Numbered from the stretch's first letter, positions 16,458 to 26,409 are shown. The stretch is 64,000 nt of DNA from Terrimonas pollutisoli (GCF_029360765.1 NZ_JARKNA010000009.1:62001-126000), one strand, 5' to 3'. Program-made: numbers and translations. The notes: a model not told the origin generated them from the letters alone.

Positions 16458-17792
16458 TTACTGATTGATGATCATAAATGATAATAACAACTGCGATTGT
16501 TGACTCGCCTTTGAAAAATTGTTAACTATCAGCCTGTCTACATTCACTAAGGAAGTGGCTGAATTGTTTATTACAAAAACACCCCTGTTGCTGCTGCCGG
16601 TTGTATACAGCAATTCATTGATATAACTGGTTACATTAAAACGGTAGTAATTGTTTTCTCCATAGATATCATCTGTAACAGGATTGGCATACTGAATTGA
16701 ATAACCAGTCGAATCCATGATAGTGTTCCCGGCGCTATTAGTAGCATCCGTTTGCGCCAGGTAAAGTTGTGAAGGCAACTTGTATTTATTCTTATCAAAT
16801 GAAAGATAGGTTGGCCGTATCAGTAATTCCGCTTTCAGCAGCTTTACAATGTTTTCATTGTTCAGTACAGAGCTCAAGGTTGGAAAAGTCATCTTTAACA
16901 ACAAACCGGTTCCGGGTTGAGCAAAAGAAAGTCCATTTGTTTTATCAGAAGCAATTTCAGTTGTCCCAGTTGTACCGGATACAAGACCGGTGCCCTGGCG
17001 GGTAGCAAGAATTTGATTAAACGCATAATCATTTGCCAGTGATGTAAAATCGGTGTACTGATTCTCGGGATAAGGGATTGTGTTATGATAATGAACCCGC
17101 ATCACCACGCTGCCTGCCGACCCGGCCAAACCATATACGGCACTGGTGTCATTATTATCTATTGCTATCGAAATGCCGCGGAAATAATTCAGGAAATCAT
17201 TTTCGGTGGTAATATCAGCAGCCGATTGCCGCAGTTTTGAAAACAATTCCAAGCCCTTGTTATCATCCAGGCGAATGACAATCGAATCAAACGCATTGGG
17301 GCTGATCTTTAATGTTCTTGATCCAAGGAGTGATGGCTTTACGGCAACATCACTGGTATTATAGAGCTTATTATTGTAACTATAACTTATGGCATTCGCC
17401 AATTCATTAACATGTATTGTTTGAGTCTTGCTGGTATCACCATAGTAATAATGATTAAGCCTGACTATAAGGCTGAGCGAATCAAACTTTGCAGTAGCAG
17501 GTATTTCAGGTAGGGACGAAGGAATAGTCATTTGAAAAAAAGAACGTGCATTAACAGCACCCAGGTAAGGATCTTTATAGCGGCCCATCAGAAAAACAGA
17601 ATCACCACTGGTCGCAAATGAGTCCGTGAGAACAGTTGAGATATTGACATTGATCGTATCGGTAAAAACAAGACTGGTGTAATTATTCTCCGGAATAGTC
17701 CCAAAAGCAATATCCTTTCTTTCGCAGGCATACAAAAAAAGAATAAGCATTGCGGGTAGTGTGATTTTAAATCTCTTTATCAAATCATGCAT
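16458..17792 (-). CDS. DUF4270 lipoprotein
   Basis: A 444-residue envelope protein beginning MHDLIKRFKITLPAMLILFLYAC, an SPII signal with its lipobox Cys in LYACERKD. The body matches DUF4270 in organisation: GTIPENNYTSLVFTDTINV near the N-terminus, SGDSVFLMGRYKDPYLG, and a late NYYRFNVTSYINELL segment. The biochemical role is unknown; the family is common in T9SS-bearing Bacteroidota. ATG 17792 was chosen because the signal peptide begins there. It heads a three-gene minus-strand operon with the FadL-like and barrel-like proteins. Confidence 0.8.
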   Translation of the reverse strand: MHDLIKRFKITLPAMLILFLYACERKDIAFGTIPENNYTSLVFTDTINVNISTVLTDSFATSGDSVFLMGRYKDPYLGAVNARSFFQMTIPSSLPEIPATAKFDSLSLIVRLNHYYYGDTSKTQTIHVNELANAISYSYNNKLYNTSDVAVKPSLLGSRTLKISPNAFDSIVIRLDDNKGLELFSKLRQSAADITTENDFLNYFRGISIAIDNNDTSAVYGLAGSAGSVVMRVHYHNTIPYPENQYTDFTSLANDYAFNQILATRQGTGLVSGTTGTTEIASDKTNGLSFAQPGTGLLLKMTFPTLSSVLNNENIVKLLKAELLIRPTYLSFDKNKYKLPSQLYLAQTDATNSAGNTIMDSTGYSIQYANPVTDDIYGENNYYRFNVTSYINELLYTTGSSNRGVFVINNSATSLVNVDRLIVNNFSKASQQSQLLLSFMIINQ

Positions 17793-17990
17793 AATAAATT
17801 TATTTAGTGCAATTGGCTGCAATTTATTCAGCCACTCTGCGCATGATTTGTTATACTATATCAATGATCACTTTAAATCTGCCAATCCGATGACTTCACC
17901 GACAAGTCTAAAACGTTTCCCTTAGAAGGCCTGGAAATAAACAGGTATGGTCAAAATCTTCATAATAGTTTGCAAGTCCGGATTCATCTA

Positions 17991-17998
17991 TATGTTTG
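17991..17998 (+). promoter_or_regulatory. -7 box TATGTTTG upstream of the Kelch operon
   Basis: An exact TAnnTTTG match 64 bases before ATG 18063. A weaker TAGTGTTG is at 18020-18027; which one is used is unknown. Confidence 0.4.
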
Positions 17999-18062
17999 GT
18001 CTGTTCATCTATTTTAAGATAGTGTTGCATTCATCCGCCAATACTTTTATGAAAATTTTTTT

Positions 18063-19082
18063 ATGACTAAAACAAAGGCATATTGGATCGGGGGACTGCT
18101 TATTTTATCATCTGCCATTATTTCGCAGAGTTGTAGTAAATCAACAGATGAAGACGAAGAACTGGTAGGCAACTGGAAACGTTACGATGATTTTGAAGGC
18201 AATGCACGCAGCGAGGCAGTAAGTTTTACTATCGGCGACAATGCATATGTCAGTACCGGCTCAACAAATACGGATCGTTTTAAAGACCTGTGGGAATACA
18301 ACCTTTCACGCCGCTATTGGATACAGAAAGCTGACCTGCCCGGCGCAGCAAGAAATTCGGCTGTTGCTTTCACTGTCGGGACCAAGGCTTATGTAGGTAC
18401 CGGTTATGATGGGGTAACCAAACTGAATGATTTTTGGGAATATGACCCGGCCACTAATCAATGGACACAGAAAGCAAACTTTGCAGGCAATGGCCGGTAT
18501 GATGCAGTAGGCTTTGCTATTGGTGCTAAGGGATACATCGCCTGCGGCTATGACGGCAACTACCTGAAAGATATGTGGGAGTATGATCCTGCGTCTGATC
18601 AATGGACACAAAAAGCAAGCGTGGGCGGATCAAAACGTTCGGCGGCTATAGCTTTTGTCGCAAATGATAAAGGATATATCTGCGCCGGCAATAATAATGG
18701 CGAAATATTAAAAGATCTATGGATGTATGATCCGGCAGCAAATGAGTGGACAGAAAAAAAGAAGATCTATAACTACTCGGATGAAACCTATGATGATGAT
18801 TACGGCACAATAGCCCGTCAAAATGGAGTTGCTTTTGCTATGGGTAATTACATATATATCACGTCCGGGGAAAATAGCTCTATCACTTCGTATACCTGGC
18901 AGTATGATCCGGCCAATGACAGCTGGTCAGAAAAAACACAATTTGAAGGAACAGGAAGAACAGGTGCGGTAGCTTTTATGTTAAGTAACAGAGGGTTTGT
19001 ATTGACAGGCCGAAGCGGATCATTGATGATGGACAATATGTATGAGCTCTTACCTAATGATGAACAGGTTGATAATGACTAA
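18063..19082 (+). CDS. Kelch-repeat beta-propeller lipoprotein
   Basis: 339 residues. The SPII signal ends in SQSCSKS, so it is a lipoprotein. About five to six Kelch repeats follow, each with a GxxAYVxxG-like strand and a DLWEYDPxxxxWTQKA strand (for example 76-90, 123-138, 172-186 and 218-232). Such propellers bind proteins or glycans. It is the first gene of an operon in which each gene overlaps the next: DUF4907 protein (8 bases), LytS-like kinase, LytTR regulator. This suggests the propeller acts in signal perception or is controlled by the kinase pair (inference). Confidence 0.85.
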   Translation: MTKTKAYWIGGLLILSSAIISQSCSKSTDEDEELVGNWKRYDDFEGNARSEAVSFTIGDNAYVSTGSTNTDRFKDLWEYNLSRRYWIQKADLPGAARNSAVAFTVGTKAYVGTGYDGVTKLNDFWEYDPATNQWTQKANFAGNGRYDAVGFAIGAKGYIACGYDGNYLKDMWEYDPASDQWTQKASVGGSKRSAAIAFVANDKGYICAGNNNGEILKDLWMYDPAANEWTEKKKIYNYSDETYDDDYGTIARQNGVAFAMGNYIYITSGENSSITSYTWQYDPANDSWSEKTQFEGTGRTGAVAFMLSNRGFVLTGRSGSLMMDNMYELLPNDEQVDND

Positions 19083-19440
19083 CAGGCACAATACTCTTAT
19101 CATAGGTATATCAATGTTGCTTGCTGTAATCATTTTTGTAGTCACAATCAACCAATCGACCAACAAAAAGAAAAACCATATCAGCGCAACCGTGTTTGAA
19201 GGTACCCATGGCTGGGGATATGATATCCTGGTGAATGACGAACTGTTTATTCACCAGGAGCTGATCCCCGCTTTACAGGGTCAGACAGGGTTTCAAACCA
19301 AAATACAGGCAGAACAGACCGCCCGGCTAATAATTAACAAAATGAAAGGAGGTCAACTTCCCACAGTTACTACATTTGAGCTTGAGCCGATACTTTCTTT
19401 AAACAAGACGCAGCATGATCAGCCGGGAACAGCCAAATAA
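19075..19440 (+). CDS. DUF4907 family membrane-anchored protein
   Basis: 121 residues from ATG 19075, which overlaps the Kelch stop codon (ATGACTAA). One N-terminal membrane helix (about 9-25, LIIGISMLLAVIIFVVTI) is followed by an extracytoplasmic domain with GTHGWGYDILVNDELFIHQELIPALQG and TKIQAEQTARLIINKM, the DUF4907 pattern. The role is unknown. The gene overlaps the kinase start by 26 bases. Two in-frame Met codons upstream (19060 and 19063) are possible but would extend the N-terminus into the Kelch gene. Confidence 0.8.
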   Translation: MTNRHNTLIIGISMLLAVIIFVVTINQSTNKKKNHISATVFEGTHGWGYDILVNDELFIHQELIPALQGQTGFQTKIQAEQTARLIINKMKGGQLPTVTTFELEPILSLNKTQHDQPGTAK

Positions 19441-20695
19441 CTTTCTGCATACGCTTTTTGGATTTCAAAAAACAAAAAACAAAGCGCATATTTTACTGAC
19501 CGTTTTGATTCATGCCGCTGGCTGGTGCCTGCTGTTCTTACTACCGGTTTTATTATACCCTGTTCGTATCAACAATGGTTTTATCACCCGGGAATTGATT
19601 GATAAAGCCGTACTGGTTATCTTATTTTATTTGAACTACTATTGGCTTATTCCCCGTTTTTTTGAGAAGAAAAAATATGCTATCTATTTTTCTTTGATCT
19701 TCCTTGCTTTCATGCTATATTTTTCATTGCATGTTAACCTGCGGTTATTTTACTTCCGTGGCGAAGGAAGACCTTTTATGCAAATGGTGCGAGCCGGTGC
19801 AATAAATGCTGAAAAAGGAGGTTCAGCATTCGTTGTAAATAACAGCGTTCAAGGCTTGGGTGTGCATGTAATAAGAGATTCAGCAGGTTTTGTCACTTCC
19901 TTTGAAGGACCAGCGTCTTCCACGGATTCACTCATCCGAACAGATGGACGACCGCCTTTTCCTGAACCATTTTTATTTGGTATACCGAGAGGCGCCTGGT
20001 TAATGACGTTAAACAATGCTATCAGTTCGTTCACCCTGCTATTACTGATCGGCGGTTTCATCCGGCTCAGCTATTCTTTTATCCGTAATCAAAATGAAAA
20101 GAAGGCTTTGGAAAACGCCAACCTGAATGCGGAAGTAAATTTTCTAAAGTCGCAGATCAACCCGCATTTTTTATTTAATACCCTAAACAGTATTTATTCG
20201 CAGGCTCATTCACGATCGGTCAATACGGAACATTCTATTTTAAAATTATCGGAGCTTCTTCGCTATGTATTATACGATTCCGGTGATAACCAGGTAGAAC
20301 TATCCAAAGACATTCAATATATCAATAACTATATCGACCTGCAGCGTCTTCGCCTTTCCCAAAAGATAAAGATCAATTATTCCGTTACCGGCAATATGCA
20401 GGGAAAAAAGATAGCCCCACTTTTACTGATCACGTTTATCGAAAATGCGTTTAAACATGGCATCAGTTATTCGCTTGCATCCTGTATCGACATCAGCATC
20501 GTGATTTTTGAAAAAACATTAACGTTATCAGTAGTCAATCCCATTTTGGAAAAAGATAGCTTTGAAACCGGTGGCCTTGGCTTAAAGAATGTAAGGAGAA
20601 GACTTGAACTACTATATCCCGGTCACCAGCTCGATATTTTTTGTAACGAAAGCCTGCACATCGTTAATCTAAAAATTGATTTAACCAATGCTTAA
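19415..20695 (+). CDS. LytS/YehU-type sensor histidine kinase with extracytoplasmic insert
   Basis: 426 residues. Membrane helices are visible at about 25-48, 63-80, 88-107 and 197-217. The His_kinase domain has the phospho-acceptor H251 in SQINPHFLFNTLNSI, and the ATPase part has FIENAFKHGI and GGLGLKNVRRRLELLYPG. Between helices 3 and 4 lies about 85 residues (110-195), much longer than in usual four-helix LytS-like kinases and containing VQGLGVHVIRDSAGFVTSFEG. That stretch could be a sensor loop (inference). The gene overlaps the downstream LytTR regulator by 8 bases, so the two form a cognate pair. Confidence 0.9.
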   Translation: MISREQPNNFLHTLFGFQKTKNKAHILLTVLIHAAGWCLLFLLPVLLYPVRINNGFITRELIDKAVLVILFYLNYYWLIPRFFEKKKYAIYFSLIFLAFMLYFSLHVNLRLFYFRGEGRPFMQMVRAGAINAEKGGSAFVVNNSVQGLGVHVIRDSAGFVTSFEGPASSTDSLIRTDGRPPFPEPFLFGIPRGAWLMTLNNAISSFTLLLLIGGFIRLSYSFIRNQNEKKALENANLNAEVNFLKSQINPHFLFNTLNSIYSQAHSRSVNTEHSILKLSELLRYVLYDSGDNQVELSKDIQYINNYIDLQRLRLSQKIKINYSVTGNMQGKKIAPLLLITFIENAFKHGISYSLASCIDISIVIFEKTLTLSVVNPILEKDSFETGGLGLKNVRRRLELLYPGHQLDIFCNESLHIVNLKIDLTNA

Positions 20696-21383
20696 CTGCC
20701 TGATCATTGATGATGAACCACTGGCCCTGCAATTGCTGGAAGACTTTGTCAATAAAACACCTTACCTGAAACTGGCAGGCAAATTTGAAGAACCCTTGCA
20801 AGCTCTATCCGTGTTAGAATCCCAAAAAATTGATTTGCTTTTTCTGGATATCAAGATGCCGGATATATCGGGCATAGACTTCTACCGGTCATTGGTGAAT
20901 AAACCTGAAGTGATCTTTACAACGGCTTACAGTGAATATGCCATTGACGGCTTTGAGTTGAAAGCAATGGATTACCTGGTAAAACCTATTTCGTTTGAAA
21001 AATTTATTACTGCCTGCAACAGGGTAAAAGAGTTCATCGAAATAAAAAATCAAAAAGATAAAGCCAAAGAGTTTTTCTTTATCAATGTATCACATAAGTT
21101 ACACAAGATCTTTTACGATGATATTTTATACCTCGAAGGATATAAGGATTATACCAAAGTGCACCTGATCAGTTCAAATAATCCTTTGCTCATCTTACAC
21201 AACCTGAAATATTTTGAAGACCTGCTGGATAAAAAACAATTTATCCGCATTCATCGTTCGTATATGGTATCACTGCGAAAAATAAATACAGCATCCAGGA
21301 AATCGGTGACGATTAACAATAACTCGTTGCCGGTTAGTGATAACTACAGGGATAGCTTTTTTTCGTTGATTGAGCAGCATTAA
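20688..21383 (+). CDS. LytTR-family response regulator
   Basis: 231 residues. The receiver domain (1-120) has D8/D9, phospho-acceptor D54 in LFLDIKMPD, T79 in FTTAYSEYA and K99 in LVKP. The DNA-binding LytTR domain spans about 128-228, with FFFINVSHKLHKIFYDDILYLEGYKDYTKV and FIRIHRSYMVSL. It is the partner of the preceding kinase. LytTR proteins bind direct repeats upstream of targets; none is obvious before the Kelch gene. The gene ends at a bidirectional terminator shared with korA. Confidence 0.93.
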   Translation: MLNCLIIDDEPLALQLLEDFVNKTPYLKLAGKFEEPLQALSVLESQKIDLLFLDIKMPDISGIDFYRSLVNKPEVIFTTAYSEYAIDGFELKAMDYLVKPISFEKFITACNRVKEFIEIKNQKDKAKEFFFINVSHKLHKIFYDDILYLEGYKDYTKVHLISSNNPLLILHNLKYFEDLLDKKQFIRIHRSYMVSLRKINTASRKSVTINNNSLPVSDNYRDSFFSLIEQH

Positions 21384-21384
21384 A

Positions 21385-21412
21385 AAATCCACCAGTATAT
21401 ACTGATGGATTT
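21385..21412. terminator. Bidirectional terminator between the LytTR gene and korA
   Basis: AAATCCA, C, CAGTATATACTG, A, TGGATTT: a 12-14 base near-perfect hairpin with A and T flanks on both sides, placed exactly between two convergent genes. Confidence 0.75.
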
Positions 21413-21436
21413 CGAAAATTTCATTCCAATTTATTT

Positions 21437-23281
21437 TTATAAATACTTCTTTATCTCTTCCACCAACTCCGTCTTCGTGATCGGCACACCCATGATCTTG
21501 TGATATCCTTTGGCATCTACAAAATAAACGTCGCGGATAATTTTGATCAGTTGTCCGTTGTTGATCTCGGGAACCAGGATAGTATCGAAGTTGTGTAAGA
21601 TTTCACCCAGGTTTTTTGGAAAAGGTCTTAAGTACCTGAGATGCGCATGGCTTACAGCATGACCCTTTGATTGCAATTCAGCGACAGCCGATTTAATAGC
21701 ACCAAATGTAGAACCCCATCCCAAAACCAGCACTTTCCCTTTATCAGCGCCGCTATCTATTTTTTGTTCGGGAATATATTCCGCGATCTTATCAACTTTC
21801 TCCTGTCTTATTTTCACCATCAGCTGGTGATTCTCGGGATCATAGCTGATGTTACCGGTGATGTTTTGTTTTTCCAAACCACCAATCCGGTGTTCTAAAC
21901 CCGGTGTTCCGGGCACAGCCCATGGACGGGCCAGCTTTTCATCCCGCAAATAGGGTTGCAGCTTTTCCTCGCCGTGTCCTAATTCCGTTTTGAATTTGAC
22001 ATGAATGGGAGGCAATTGATCCGTAGTTGGAAATTTCCACGGCTCGGCACCGTTGGCAATATAACCATCACTTAAAAAGATAACAGGGGTCATGTGTTGT
22101 ACAGAAATGCGAACTGCCTCATATACGGCATCAAAACAATCTGCAGGAGTAGCCGAAGCGATAACCGGCATCGGGCATTCTCCATTTCTTCCATAGTAAG
22201 CCTGCAGCAGATCACTCTGCTCAGTTTTAGTGGGCAAACCGGTGGATGGCCCGCCGCGTTGCACATCCACGATCAGCAGGGGAATTTCAAGCATTACGGC
22301 TAGTCCCATTGCTTCCGCTTTCAATGCCATACCAGGACCGGAAGTAGTAGTTACTCCTAACGCCCCCCCGTAAGCTGCGCCGATAGCGCTGGTAATCGCC
22401 GCAATTTCATCCTCTGCCTGGAAAGTACGTACGCCGAAATTCTTATGTCTTGCCAGCTCATGTAATATATCTGAGGCCGGGGTAATGGGATAAGAGCCCA
22501 AAAACATCGGTAATCCACTTACCTGTGAAGCGGCAATAAGACCGTAAGCCAGCGCCTGGTTACCCATGATGGATCGATAGGAACCAGGTTCCATCTTAGC
22601 TTTCTCAACTTTATAAGTGGTAGTAAATGTTTCGGTGGTATCGCCGAAATTATAGCCAGCCTGCAACACCCGGAGGTTACTCTCCAGGATATCCGCCTTT
22701 TTACCAAACTTCTCTTTCAGGAAGCTGGTGGTATTGTCCATATCCCGGTCATACATCCAGTAAAGAAATCCGAGTACGAACATATTTTTGGCCCGGTCCT
22801 TTTCCTTCATACCCATGGTAAAATCCTTCAGCGCTTCACGGGTCATTTTGGTGACATCCATTTTGATCACTTCGTAGCTATCAAGGCTGCCGTTTTCCAG
22901 CGGGTTTTCACCCTCGGGATAATTAGCGAGGCGGAGATTTTTTGAATCAAAGCCGTCGGTATTGACAATAATCTTTCCCCCCTTTTTCAAAGCCGTAAGA
23001 TTTGCTTTTAGAGCAGCCGCATTCATAGCCACCAGCACATCACAAGCATCGCCGGGAGTAAAGACCCTGTCACTGGAAAACCGAAGCTGGTAACCACTCA
23101 CGCCGGGCAAAGTGCCCTGCGGTGCCCTGATCTCGGCCGGGAAATCCGGGAAGGTAGACAAATCAATACCTAACAGGGCCGTATTATTAGTGAATTGAGT
23201 ACCTGTTAATTGCATCCCATCGCCACTATCACCGGCAAACTTTATAACTACATCCTGTAATACTTCTTGTTTGCGAATCAT
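21437..23281 (-). CDS. korA: 2-oxoacid:ferredoxin oxidoreductase, fused gamma/alpha subunit
   Basis: 614 residues. The N-terminal gamma domain (about 10-190) has VVIKFAGDSGDGMQLTG and APQGTLPGVSGYQLRFSS. The alpha domain (about 215-600) has the substrate-activating YPITPASDILHELA, AEDEIAAITSAIGAAYGGALGVTTTSGPGMALK and DVQRGGPSTGLPTKTEQSDL. This is the KorA form used for reversible oxidative decarboxylation of 2-oxoglutarate or pyruvate with ferredoxin. The thiamine-binding beta subunit (korB), usually adjacent, is not found on either side: both neighbours are unrelated. The promoter box CAAAATTA (TAATTTTG on the coding strand) lies 17 bases upstream. Confidence 0.9.
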   Translation of the reverse strand: MIRKQEVLQDVVIKFAGDSGDGMQLTGTQFTNNTALLGIDLSTFPDFPAEIRAPQGTLPGVSGYQLRFSSDRVFTPGDACDVLVAMNAAALKANLTALKKGGKIIVNTDGFDSKNLRLANYPEGENPLENGSLDSYEVIKMDVTKMTREALKDFTMGMKEKDRAKNMFVLGFLYWMYDRDMDNTTSFLKEKFGKKADILESNLRVLQAGYNFGDTTETFTTTYKVEKAKMEPGSYRSIMGNQALAYGLIAASQVSGLPMFLGSYPITPASDILHELARHKNFGVRTFQAEDEIAAITSAIGAAYGGALGVTTTSGPGMALKAEAMGLAVMLEIPLLIVDVQRGGPSTGLPTKTEQSDLLQAYYGRNGECPMPVIASATPADCFDAVYEAVRISVQHMTPVIFLSDGYIANGAEPWKFPTTDQLPPIHVKFKTELGHGEEKLQPYLRDEKLARPWAVPGTPGLEHRIGGLEKQNITGNISYDPENHQLMVKIRQEKVDKIAEYIPEQKIDSGADKGKVLVLGWGSTFGAIKSAVAELQSKGHAVSHAHLRYLRPFPKNLGEILHNFDTILVPEINNGQLIKIIRDVYFVDAKGYHKIMGVPITKTELVEEIKKYL

Positions 23282-23298
23282 TGTAAAAAATTGTTTTG

Positions 23299-23306
23299 CA
23301 AAATTA
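23299..23306 (-). promoter_or_regulatory. -7 box TAATTTTG for korA
   Basis: An exact TAnnTTTG match on the minus strand, 17 bases ahead of the korA ATG. Confidence 0.6.
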
Positions 23307-23499
23307 GGGTAGTTTATGCTTGTTTAACCACCTAAATTGGTAGACTTTAAAATTGATAAATGGTGCGGTTTGAAAGCCCAATTGCACTATTTTGCTAATT
23401 CTCTTAATCAAAAACTAATTAACAACGCATGAAATGAGTCCCCACGTTTACAGTCGGGACGAATCGCATCTGGCTAATTTAAAAACAAAAAATCTACAG

Positions 23500-26352
23500 A
23501 TGAAACAAAAACTATTACTGCTACAGGCATTGGCACTATTTACAACAGTTGTGGTAAATGCCCAGGCAAAACTGGTGGAAAAGGTCACCCGCAAAGGAGA
23601 TGAGCTGGTAATTCCCTATGAGAAATATGTTTTGCCAAACGGTCTTACTCTTATCATTCACGAAGACCATAGCGACCCGGTGGCTCATGTTGACGTGACG
23701 TACCATGTTGGTTCTGCCCGTGAAGAGATAGGAAAATCCGGCTTTGCACACTTTTTTGAGCACATGATGTTCCAGGGCAGTGACCACGTTGGCGATGATC
23801 AGCATTTCAAAATCGTGACTGAATCGGGAGGAAGTTTAAATGGCTCTACGAATACGGACCGTACTAACTATTTTCAAACGGTTCCCTCCAACCAACTGGA
23901 AAAAATGTTGTGGCTGGAGGCCGATCGTATGGGCTTTTTGCTGGATGCGGTAACGCAAAAAAAATTTGAGAACCAGCGGGAAACTGTAAAAAATGAAAGA
24001 GGTGAAAGGGTTGACAATGTTCCTTACGGTTTGCTTTTTGAAGAAATATCAAAAAACCTTTACCCCTACGGACATCCTTACTCCTGGCTAACCATTGGCT
24101 ATGTAGAGGACCTGAACCGGGTGAATGTAGATGATCTGAAAAATTTCTTTTTACGCTGGTATGGCCCCAACAATGCAACTATTACCGTCGGTGGCGACGT
24201 AACCTCAGAGCAGGTAATAAAACTGGTTGAAAAATATTTCGGGCCCATTCCTGCCGGGCCAAAGGTGGAGAAAATGCCGGCCATGGTTCCTACGCTGGAC
24301 AAACATCGCTTTGTTTCTTACGTAGACAATTATGCCCGCCTGCCGATGCTGGTGAAGGCTTATCCAACCGTGCCTGAATATCATCCTGACCGTGCAGCAC
24401 TAGCTTGCCTTGCCCAAATATTGGGGCAGGGAAATAACTCGTTTATGTACCAGCAGCTGACAAAAAAACAACAGGCGCTACAGGCCGGATGTTTTAGCGT
24501 ATTGTTCGAGCTGTCGGGCTTTTTTGCTTTCCAGGTAATTCCTTATCCCGGTAAACCGCTTTCAAACATGTATTACCAATTGGATAATGCACTGGATAGT
24601 TTTGAAGCTAGAGGCGTAACCGATGATGATATTGCAAAATTTAAAGGTGGTTATGAATCGCAATTAATAAATGGATTGCAAAGTGTAGCTGGTAAGGTAT
24701 CGCAGTTGGCCGCCTTTCAAACTTATACCGGCAATCCAAATATGATCGGCGAACAATTGAAAACATACCTCGCTGTTACCAAAGAGGATGTAATGCGTGT
24801 TTATAACAAATACATCAAACACAAACATCCGGTAGTGGTAAGCATATTACCAAAAAGCCAAGAAAAAATGATCGTGGGTGAAAACAATTTTAAAATTGAT
24901 AACAGTAATTATACCGCTCCTGATTATGGCTATGCAGGATTAAAATATGTAAAAGCCAAAGATAATTTTGACCGAGCCGTGATGCCACCCAATGGCCCTA
25001 ACCCGGTTGTAAAAGTGCCCGCATTCTGGAGAAAGGATTGGGAAAATGGAATCAAGTTCATTGGATCTGAAAATTCAGAGTTACCAACCGTTACCTTATC
25101 AGTTAAAATACCAGGAGGACATTTGCTGAATGCCAATGATCTTTCAAAAGCAGGACAGGCATCATTCTTCACTGATATGATGAATGATGATACCAAAAAT
25201 TATACGGCTGAAGAAATGAGCAAGGAACTCCAAAAGTTGGGTAGCTCGATCAATGTATTTAGCGGTAACGATGATATTACCTTCCAGGTACAGTCGCAAA
25301 AGAAAAACCTGGATGCAACATTGAAACTGTTGGAAGAAAGAATATTTAATCCAAAGTTCACCCAATCAGCTTTTGACCGGATTAAAAAACAAAACCTGGA
25401 AAGTTTCAAACAGCAGAAAACGCAACCCGCCGCAGTGGCAGACAATGTTTTTGCAAAATTGAATTATGGCGCCAACCATATCCTGGGTATTTCAGGTGAT
25501 GGCGATGAAGAAACTGTGAAATCCTTTACCATTGCCGATATTCAGTCTTATTACGACAACTATATGACATCGCAGGATGCAGAAGTGGTGATCGTTGGCG
25601 ACATCAAAGAGGATGAAATTTTGCCTAAACTTTCATTCCTGAATAATCTACCCAATAAGAAAGTGGCCATCCCAACGATTGCAGCAGCTCCTGTTGTTGA
25701 AAAAACAAAGATCTTTTTGGTGGATGTGCCGAAATCGGCACAGACTGAATTTCGTGTTGGTTATGTTACAGGTCTTAAATACGATGCCACTGGTGAATAT
25801 TACAAGTCTGGTTTAATGAATTATGCTTTGGGTGGAGCTTTCAATAGTCGTTTAAATATGAACCTGCGTGAAGACAAAGGCTGGACCTATGGAGCCAGAA
25901 GCAGTTTTAACGGCGGCAAACAAACCGGCGACTATGGATTCAGTTCAGGCATCAGGGGCAATGCTACTGATAGCGCCGCTATTGAAATTATCCGGGAACT
26001 GAAGGATTATGCGGAAAAAGGAATCACTGAACAGGAATTAAGTTTTATGAAAAGTGCTATCGGCCAGCGGGATGCGTTGCGCTATGAAACCGGATTCCAA
26101 AAAGCAGGTTTTATCGGTAATATCTTAGACAATAACCTGCCAGCTGATTATGTAGATCAGCAAAATAATATTGTAAAAACTATAACCAAAGCGGAAATTG
26201 ATGCATTGGCAAAAAAATGGATCAATACCGATAAAATGAATATCCTGGTAGTGGGTGATAAAGCTAAAATAGTACCCGGCTTACAAAAACTCGGCTATGA
26301 GATTATCGAGTTAGATGCAGACGGAAAACCAGCAGAAAAGAAAGCATTCTAG
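23500..26352 (+). CDS. M16 family zinc protease, two-domain exported form
   Basis: 950 residues with a signal peptide ending VVVNAQA. The inverted zinc motif HxxEH is H84-F-F-E87-H88 in GFAHFFEHMMFQG, and the distal Glu is in the FENQRETVKNERGER region. The second half (about 520-950) repeats the M16 fold, lacks the zinc motif, and keeps the LREDKGWTYGARSSF Arg/Tyr pair that positions the substrate. This is the normal arrangement for fused bacterial pitrilysin-like peptidases, likely periplasmic. ATG 23500 starts the signal peptide; the frame extends 66 bases upstream to an unlikely start. Terminated by the hairpin at 26376-26403. Confidence 0.92.
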   Translation: MKQKLLLLQALALFTTVVVNAQAKLVEKVTRKGDELVIPYEKYVLPNGLTLIIHEDHSDPVAHVDVTYHVGSAREEIGKSGFAHFFEHMMFQGSDHVGDDQHFKIVTESGGSLNGSTNTDRTNYFQTVPSNQLEKMLWLEADRMGFLLDAVTQKKFENQRETVKNERGERVDNVPYGLLFEEISKNLYPYGHPYSWLTIGYVEDLNRVNVDDLKNFFLRWYGPNNATITVGGDVTSEQVIKLVEKYFGPIPAGPKVEKMPAMVPTLDKHRFVSYVDNYARLPMLVKAYPTVPEYHPDRAALACLAQILGQGNNSFMYQQLTKKQQALQAGCFSVLFELSGFFAFQVIPYPGKPLSNMYYQLDNALDSFEARGVTDDDIAKFKGGYESQLINGLQSVAGKVSQLAAFQTYTGNPNMIGEQLKTYLAVTKEDVMRVYNKYIKHKHPVVVSILPKSQEKMIVGENNFKIDNSNYTAPDYGYAGLKYVKAKDNFDRAVMPPNGPNPVVKVPAFWRKDWENGIKFIGSENSELPTVTLSVKIPGGHLLNANDLSKAGQASFFTDMMNDDTKNYTAEEMSKELQKLGSSINVFSGNDDITFQVQSQKKNLDATLKLLEERIFNPKFTQSAFDRIKKQNLESFKQQKTQPAAVADNVFAKLNYGANHILGISGDGDEETVKSFTIADIQSYYDNYMTSQDAEVVIVGDIKEDEILPKLSFLNNLPNKKVAIPTIAAAPVVEKTKIFLVDVPKSAQTEFRVGYVTGLKYDATGEYYKSGLMNYALGGAFNSRLNMNLREDKGWTYGARSSFNGGKQTGDYGFSSGIRGNATDSAAIEIIRELKDYAEKGITEQELSFMKSAIGQRDALRYETGFQKAGFIGNILDNNLPADYVDQQNNIVKTITKAEIDALAKKWINTDKMNILVVGDKAKIVPGLQKLGYEIIELDADGKPAEKKAF

Positions 26353-26375
26353 TGATAAGTTTTGCTTTGATTGAA

Positions 26376-26409
26376 AAACGCCACTCTTTCCCGGGTGGCG
26401 TTTCTTTTT
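26376..26409 (+). terminator. Intrinsic terminator after the M16 protease gene
   Basis: AAACGCCAC (26376-26384), a 10-base loop, GTGGCGTTT (26395-26403), then CTTTTTA. Confidence 0.75.
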
